5,918 nucleotides of DNA from Planctomycetaceae bacterium (GTDB taxonomy: Bacteria > Planctomycetota > Planctomycetia > Pirellulales > Pirellulaceae): assembly GCA_003455945.1 (NCBI GenBank), contig DMPQ01000094.1, positions 12,289-18,206 of the forward strand, written 5' to 3'. The notes under the pieces are model-generated. The model ran no database searches. It was not told the origin of the DNA and worked only from the letters and a program-made list of their open reading frames with translations. Shown piece by piece: positions 1 to 5,918 of this stretch; positions within the stretch are counted from its first letter, which is position 1; the number at the start of each line of letters is the position of its first letter. Made by a program: the position numbers and the translations under genes.

Positions 1-2699
<2,699 letters not shown>

Positions 2700-2979
2700 G
2701 AGCCAACGTCGTGCGACGGCCCGGACACGCGACGTGCAGCGCGTCGTGACTGGCCCAACCAGCCCGAAGCGCAGCGCCGGGATCAGCCCCGTCGAAAAGC
2801 CGAGCGCCCCGGAGCGTTCGTCCCGAGCCGAGGGCGTGCGGCTGCGAATCCGTTCGAGCTGCAAATCGTCTTGGACGCCCATTGTCGCACTGCCGCGCGT
2901 CGGGGACGACGCGGGCCCACGTCGAGGCGACGCGTCTCGTCGTGCGGCCGCCCTCGGTCGCACGACGGCAATCCGGTCG
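2700..2979. other. Convergent intergenic spacer, no convincing gene
   Basis: This 280-base spacer lies between the 3' ends of the CRTAC1-like gene (+) and the SUMF1-like gene (-). It holds the strong stem-loop at 2938-2967 and a short palindrome CGTCG-TG-CGACG at 2707-2718. It also has a stretch from about 2761 (AGCCCGAAGCGCAGCGCCGG) that resembles, from memory only, dispersed intergenic repeats of planctomycetes. Open frames cross it on both strands, but none has a ribosome binding site or a recognisable product. Confidence 0.6.
2938..2967 (-). terminator. Strong stem-loop after the SUMF1-like gene, candidate (bidirectional) terminator
   Basis: CGTCGTGCG at 2938-2946 pairs perfectly with CGCACGACG at 2959-2967. 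The stem continues inward through GCCG/CGGT (one G-U pair) to a CCCT loop, giving 13 pairs. On the minus strand it begins 12 bases past the TGA at 2980-2982, a usual terminator position. There is no T-run after it on either strand, so it may act without a classic U-tract, protect the 3' end, or serve both convergent units. Confidence 0.5.
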
Positions 2980-3822
2980 TCAGCGGCGGATGATGACGCA
3001 GCGCAATCCGATCGCATCGTCGCGCGTCTCGCGAGGGAGTTCGCGGCGCACGCCTAGCCGGAGTCGATCGGCCGGGTCCTTCCAGCTTCCGCCTCGCACG
3101 ATCCCCTCCCCTTCGCCGACCTGCTTCCACCAGTCGTCGGTCTCCAGCCCGGCAGGAGCAGCGCCGTCTTCGTCGCACGTCAGGGACCATTCCCACAGAT
3201 AGCCGTGCACGTCGTACAGGCCCCAGCGGTTCGGGCGCTTGGCCGCGACCGGCGGGTCGTTGCCGGCGGAATTGCCGGTGTGCCAGGCGTAGTCGTCCAG
3301 CCGTTCGTCGTTGCCGAACGTCCAGTCTCCGGCGCTGCCCGCTCGGGCGGCGTACTCCCACTCCGCTTCGGTCGGCAGGCGGACGAACTCGTCCTCGCCG
3401 ATCAGCTTCGCGTCACGCAACCGATCGGTCAGGCATCGACAGAAATCGATCGCCTCATCCAGAGAGAGCATCTCGACCGAGTTCCGCTTCCCTTTCCATC
3501 GCGACGGATCGCGATCGGTCACCAGCTGCCAGAGTTCCTGGGTCACCTCGACCGTCGCGATCCGAAAGGGGCGGTCGAGTTCGAGCGGCCGGCCGATCCG
3601 ATCGCCCAGTGCGCCGTAGGCAAACGTCCCCGGATGCGACTCGCTCCCCGGCTGCAGCTCGACCGTTTCGTCGACGAACTTCCGCAGTGGTTCGGGGATC
3701 GGAGCGTCCTGCGCTCGCGCGGCGCTCGGCGGAAGCGTCAGCATCAGCAATACCGCGACCAGCAATCCGATGGCCCTCGGTCGGCACGGCCATTCGCGAG
3801 TCGTCATCGTCGTCGGTCGCAT
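2980..3822 (-). CDS. Secreted SUMF1/FGE-sulfatase domain protein, probably non-catalytic
   Basis: A 280-residue exported protein. Residues 1-37 form a signal peptide: basic start, AIGLLVAVLLMLTL core, and likely cleavage after ARA (35-37). The rest is a SUMF1 (formylglycine-generating enzyme-like) domain, with the VEVTQELWQL entry at 91-100, LPTEAEWEYAARAG at 149-162, GLYDVHGYLWEW at 201-212 and VRGGSW at 242-247. The usual HGNVWEW reads HGYLWEW, and the usual start (IPGGTFxMGS) is replaced by PGTFAYGALGD. The cysteine pair expected late in true formylglycine-generating enzymes is absent: the only mature cysteines are 128, 130, 216 and 275. It is therefore probably a binding or structural member, as many bacterial SUMF1 proteins are. 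I chose the ATG at 3822 because GGAG lies nine bases upstream. GTG 3840, ATG 3837 and ATG 3807 are alternatives without such a site. It lies 83 bases after rtcB in the same direction. Confidence 0.88.
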   Translation of the reverse strand: MRPTTMTTREWPCRPRAIGLLVAVLLMLTLPPSAARAQDAPIPEPLRKFVDETVELQPGSESHPGTFAYGALGDRIGRPLELDRPFRIATVEVTQELWQLVTDRDPSRWKGKRNSVEMLSLDEAIDFCRCLTDRLRDAKLIGEDEFVRLPTEAEWEYAARAGSAGDWTFGNDERLDDYAWHTGNSAGNDPPVAAKRPNRWGLYDVHGYLWEWSLTCDEDGAAPAGLETDDWWKQVGEGEGIVRGGSWKDPADRLRLGVRRELPRETRDDAIGLRCVIIRR

Positions 3823-3831
3823 CGGGGCTAT

Positions 3832-3835
3832 CTCC
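3832..3835 (-). promoter_or_regulatory. Ribosome binding site deciding the SUMF1-like start
   Basis: GGAG on the minus strand is followed by nine bases and the ATG at 3822. The earlier in-frame GTG (3840) and ATG (3837) are preceded by a pyrimidine run (CCCTTTCCC) with no Shine-Dalgarno match, so the later start is preferred. Confidence 0.6.
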
Positions 3836-3840
3836 ATCAC

Positions 3841-3889
3841 GGGAAAGGGAGCGCACGACCGGTGCCGATTCGGTTCCGGTCGTGCGCTC
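3841..3889 (-). terminator. Intrinsic-type terminator of rtcB
   Basis: GAGCGCACGACCGG (3849-3862) and CCGGTCGTGCGCTC (3876-3889) form a perfect 14-bp inverted repeat with a 13-base loop that can itself fold (CCGA/TCGG). On the minus strand the stem starts 16 bases after the rtcB stop codon and ends in CCCTTTCCC, a weak pyrimidine tract. It lies directly before the SUMF1-like start, so read-through or attenuation control of that gene is possible. Confidence 0.72.
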
Positions 3890-3905
3890 GCACGCTCAGG
3901 TCGTT

Positions 3906-5309
3906 TCAGTCTTCGGCGCGACTGTCGTCACCGCACATCATGACGATCCGCGGCGTGAAGCGGGCAATCGGTTCGACCAGATCGCGCTGAGCGGCCATCA
4001 CCTGGTCGATCTCCTTGTAGACCCCCGGCACTTCGTCGAGCCCTCCGGCGAGCAGACGGACTCGCTTGTGCTTCAGGTGATCGCGCCACGGACTCCAGGT
4101 GTAGGCCTTGCGAGCCGCGGTGCGTGACATGCGGCGCCCCGCGCCGTGCGAGGCGCTCAGCAGGCTGGTCGGTTCTCCCTTGCCGCGGACGACGTACGCA
4201 CTGTCGGCCATCGTTCCGGGGATCACGCCGAGCACACCGGCGCCGGCCGGAGTCGCTCCCTTGCGATGGACGATCAGATCGCGATCGCCGTGCCGCTCCT
4301 TCCACGCGAAGTTGTGGTGGTTCTCGACGACCGCCAACGACTGACCTCCGGCTCGCGCCAGCACCTGCTCGTGGATCACCTGATGATTGGCCGCCGCGTA
4401 GCGCCCCATCAGCTCCATCGCTTCCCAGTACTCGTGTCCCCGCTGGTCGTCGAGCGACAGCCACGCCAGATGGCGCAGTTGCGGATCGTCGCGAATCCGC
4501 TGCGGTACCGCTTGGCGAGCCAGATCGCTGTACCGCTGACAGACTCGGGCTCCCGCCCCGCGGCTCCCCGAATGACTCAGCAGCGCCACGTAGCGTCCCG
4601 CTTCGAGGCCGAGTTCGGGCTGCTCGAGCTCGAGGAGTCCCCATTCGACGAAGTGGTTTCCCGATCCGCTGGTGCCGAGCTGGCCGACCGCTCGGTCGCG
4701 CACCTCGCGCGTCACGGCGGTGATCGTCCAGTCCTCATCCAGGACCGGATGATCGAACGGCCGCGACCACGACTCGCCGGCACCGAACTTGGTCCCCTTC
4801 TCGAGCGCGCGGTCGAACCGCTCGCAATCCGATGCCTCGTTTCGCTCGAGCGGCTCGGCCGGCAAGTCGGTCACGGTCAGTCGCATGCGACAGGCGATGT
4901 CGACGCCGACCGCATACGGAACGACGGCGTTTTCGCAGGCAAGGACTCCGCCGATCGGCAGTCCGTAACCGACGTGCGCATCGGGCATCAGCGCCGCGGC
5001 TCGCGCCACCGGCAACCGGCACGCCGTCTCCATCTGGCCGATCGACGCCGGATCGAGATCGACTCCCCACGAACGATACCGCACCTCATGCACGACCGAT
5101 GCCTGTTGCGCTTCGGCGACGATCGCGGCGGCGAGGGGACCGAAGTCGGGATCGGCAACGAACAGTTCGGGCTGTTCGAGCAGGCGAGGAAGGAACCGCT
5201 TGGCGCGAAAGTCGGCGCGATCCCGACCGCTCGCCGCATGCAGTCCCGCGACCGCCAGCGGAACGAGATCGGCGGGGACGCCGAGACGGACGAGTTGCTT
5301 CTTGTTCAT
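3906..5309 (-). CDS. rtcB: RtcB-family RNA ligase (3'-phosphate/2',3'-cyclic phosphate RNA splicing ligase), long subtype
   Basis: RtcB joins RNA 3'-phosphate or 2',3'-cyclic-phosphate ends to 5'-OH ends with GTP and Mn2+, in RNA repair or tRNA splicing. The protein has 467 residues. Visible motifs are MPDAHVGYGLPIGG (108-121), VGVDIACRM with metal ligands D137 and C140 (134-142), and GSGNHFVE with N218, H219 and E222 (215-222). Next are SHSGSRG with H246 (245-251), ENHHNFAWKE (329-338), HRKGATPAG (348-356), PGTM (364-367) and SHGAGRRMSR with H388 as the expected guanylylated histidine. All catalytic positions appear intact. The metal motif reads DIACRM where classic RtcB has DIGCGM. About 60 residues more precede it than in E. 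coli RtcB, starting MNKKQLVRLGVPADLV, which suggests a distinct subtype. The start is supported by GGAAGG nine bases upstream. No archease, rtcA or rtcR lies in the window. It is transcribed toward the SUMF1-like gene and diverges from the gene at 5666. The family is certain; the cellular RNA target is unknown. Confidence 0.96.
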   Translation of the reverse strand: MNKKQLVRLGVPADLVPLAVAGLHAASGRDRADFRAKRFLPRLLEQPELFVADPDFGPLAAAIVAEAQQASVVHEVRYRSWGVDLDPASIGQMETACRLPVARAAALMPDAHVGYGLPIGGVLACENAVVPYAVGVDIACRMRLTVTDLPAEPLERNEASDCERFDRALEKGTKFGAGESWSRPFDHPVLDEDWTITAVTREVRDRAVGQLGTSGSGNHFVEWGLLELEQPELGLEAGRYVALLSHSGSRGAGARVCQRYSDLARQAVPQRIRDDPQLRHLAWLSLDDQRGHEYWEAMELMGRYAAANHQVIHEQVLARAGGQSLAVVENHHNFAWKERHGDRDLIVHRKGATPAGAGVLGVIPGTMADSAYVVRGKGEPTSLLSASHGAGRRMSRTAARKAYTWSPWRDHLKHKRVRLLAGGLDEVPGVYKEIDQVMAAQRDLVEPIARFTPRIVMMCGDDSRAED

Positions 5310-5318
5310 GGCGAAGGA

Positions 5319-5324
5319 CCTTCC
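5319..5324 (-). promoter_or_regulatory. Ribosome binding site of rtcB
   Basis: GGAAGG on the minus strand lies nine bases before the ATG at 5309-5307 and supports this start. Confidence 0.65.
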
Positions 5325-5331
5325 GATCGCG

Positions 5332-5384
5332 CGTCGACGGCACGGTCGCGATCCGAACGGTTCGGACCGAAGTATGCCGTCACG
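5332..5384 (-). repeat. Nested inverted repeats upstream of rtcB (structured leader or operator)
   Basis: The outer arms are CGT-c-GACGGCA (5332-5342) and TGCCGTC-ACG (5375-5384), ten pairs with one bulged base. Inside them, CGGTC (5343-5347) pairs with GACCG (5365-5369), and CGAA/TTCG closes a CGG loop, for about 19 pairs in all. The centre also contains two overlapping near-palindromes, TCCGAAC-G-GTTCGGA (5352-5366) and TTCGG-A-CCGAA (5361-5371). It ends 22 bases before the rtcB start codon. As RNA it would be a folded leader; as DNA it would be an operator. Neither is proven. Confidence 0.55.
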
Positions 5385-5397
5385 GGGCGTCCGGCAA
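5371..5397 (-). promoter_or_regulatory. Tentative rtcB promoter
   Basis: On the minus strand TTGCCG (5397-5392) and CATACT (5376-5371) resemble -35 and -10 boxes, but the spacer is only 15 bases. If real, transcription would start near 5364, inside the inverted repeat, which would favour an operator reading of that repeat over a full leader hairpin. Confidence 0.25.
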
Positions 5398-5549
5398 GGG
5401 ATCGGAACGGTCGAGGCGGGGTTCGCGCGCCGCCTCGAAACGCCTCCCTCGAACTTCGCGGCGCCAAGGTCGTTGCGGCATCGAAGCGGCGCGATTCGGC
5501 GGTCGGACAGCGGCGAACCGCCGCGGTTCTATCTTGGCGCCCGGACAGT

Positions 5550-5558
5550 TGCTAGACT
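5550..5558 (+). promoter_or_regulatory. Extended -10 promoter element for the right-hand gene
   Basis: TGCTAGACT fits the extended -10 pattern (TG-n-TAnnnT). No good -35 box is found at the normal distance, as is common for extended -10 promoters. Transcription would start near 5565, giving a leader of about 35 bases to the ATG at 5600 or about 100 bases to the ATG at 5666. Confidence 0.4.
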
Positions 5559-5665
5559 GTCGCGCCTGATCCCCAGCAGATCGACGGGGTTCCTGCGGCA
5601 TGTTGCCGCGCTTCGCCGATCGTCGCCCGAACGCTACCGGGAGCCGCCCCGTCCGCGGCCGTCCA

Positions 5666-5918
5666 ATGTCGAACGACACCCCCGATCCTGTCGACTCGGT
5701 CCCCGCCGTTCCTCCTGTCGCTCCGGTCACCGAACCGGTTGCCGAGTCGGCTCCTGCTGCCGTCGGCGCCGAGACGGATGCTGCGGGGCGCAAGCCGATC
5801 ACCATCGGTTCGCAGCGCGACCCGGCCGATCCCCGTCTCAATCCGGCTCAGCCCAAGGCAGTGCGCGAGGCGCGATCCAGAGGGAAGGGAGGGAAGCCGC
5901 GTCCGCAAGGGCTGCAGG
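5666..5918 (+). CDS. N-terminus of an unidentified protein with Pro/Ala-rich acidic head and basic stretch (3' truncated by window)
   Basis: This frame is open from the TGA at 5567-5569 to the window end. From the ATG at 5666, 84 residues are seen: an acidic, Pro/Ala/Val-rich head (MSNDTPDPVDSVPAVPPVAP), then RKPITIGSQRDPADPRLNPA at about 43-62, then a basic Gly/Lys/Arg stretch (SRGKGGKPRPQG, 71-82). This composition is typical of a disordered lead-in to a nucleic-acid-binding domain. A planctomycete S1-domain RNA-binding protein is one guess, from memory of similar N-termini, but no domain is visible in the window. The in-frame ATG at 5600 would add 22 residues of different, Arg-rich character. 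Neither start has a clear Shine-Dalgarno site (GGGAG at 5639-5643 is too far from 5666). The extended -10 at 5550 supports a gene starting here. Confidence 0.68.
   Translation, partial: MSNDTPDPVDSVPAVPPVAPVTEPVAESAPAAVGAETDAAGRKPITIGSQRDPADPRLNPAQPKAVREARSRGKGGKPRPQGLQ

Larger units (their letters stand above)
5310..5665. other. Divergent intergenic region between rtcB and the right-hand gene
   Basis: No gene is supported here. The region contains the nested inverted repeats at 5332-5384 and a second stem, TCGAGGCGG (5411-5419) with CCGCCTCGA (5430-5438), around a 10-base loop. A short stem GCGGCG/CGCCGC lies at 5510-5524, and an extended -10 element faces right at 5550-5558. Long antisense frames of rtcB extend into it but look like composition effects. 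Confidence 0.6.

Noticed and set aside
2980..3822. Calling this gene a true formylglycine-generating enzyme (sulfatase activator)
   Set aside because: The catalytic cysteine pair is not visible and the protein carries an export signal with no sulfatase gene nearby.
2980..3840. Longer SUMF1-like start at GTG 3840 or ATG 3837
   Set aside because: No ribosome binding site precedes them, and the terminator tail of rtcB abuts them; the ATG at 3822 has GGAG nine bases upstream.
4146..5555. 469-residue plus-strand open frame antisense to rtcB
   Set aside because: It mirrors rtcB codons, has Arg-rich low-complexity sequence and no domain; rtcB on the other strand is unmistakable.

Overview
The window is GC-rich (estimated by eye at about two thirds G+C) and densely coded. 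I read three complete protein genes, the 3' part of a fourth and the 5' part of a fifth. The combination points to a member of the Planctomycetota: a lipoprotein-type CRTAC1/ASPIC beta-propeller, a secreted sulfatase-modifying-factor (SUMF1/FGE) fold protein, and an RtcB of the long subtype with a DIACRM metal motif. This placement is inference from gene content and style. There is no rRNA or other phylogenetic marker in the window.

Layout. Bases 1-939 (+) carry the C-terminal half of NAD-dependent DNA ligase LigA. Its stop overlaps the start of a CRTAC1-family lipoprotein (936-2699, +) by an ATGA junction, so the two form a translationally coupled pair. Bases 2700-2979 are a convergent spacer with a strong stem-loop near its right end. 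On the minus strand are a secreted SUMF1-domain protein (2980-3822) and, upstream of it, the RNA ligase RtcB (3906-5309), separated by a 14-bp perfect hairpin that looks like the rtcB terminator. Bases 5310-5665 are a divergent promoter region with nested inverted repeats just upstream of rtcB and an extended -10 element facing right. At 5666 a plus-strand gene starts and runs off the window. It has a Pro/Ala-rich acidic N-terminus followed by a basic stretch.

Function. ligA and rtcB are both nucleic-acid ligases, acting on DNA nicks and on RNA ends respectively, but they lie in opposite, convergent units and nothing suggests one pathway. The two exported proteins (CRTAC1-like and SUMF1-like) each sit downstream of a ligase gene. 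That looks like chance compaction more than a system, although the ATGA coupling of a cytoplasmic ligase to a lipoprotein is odd. I see no mobile element, CRISPR array, tRNA or rRNA. I do not see convincing evidence of a new multi-gene system. The most interesting signals are the structured rtcB upstream region, the recurring GTCGTGCG word in the intergenic stems, and the non-catalytic SUMF1 protein.
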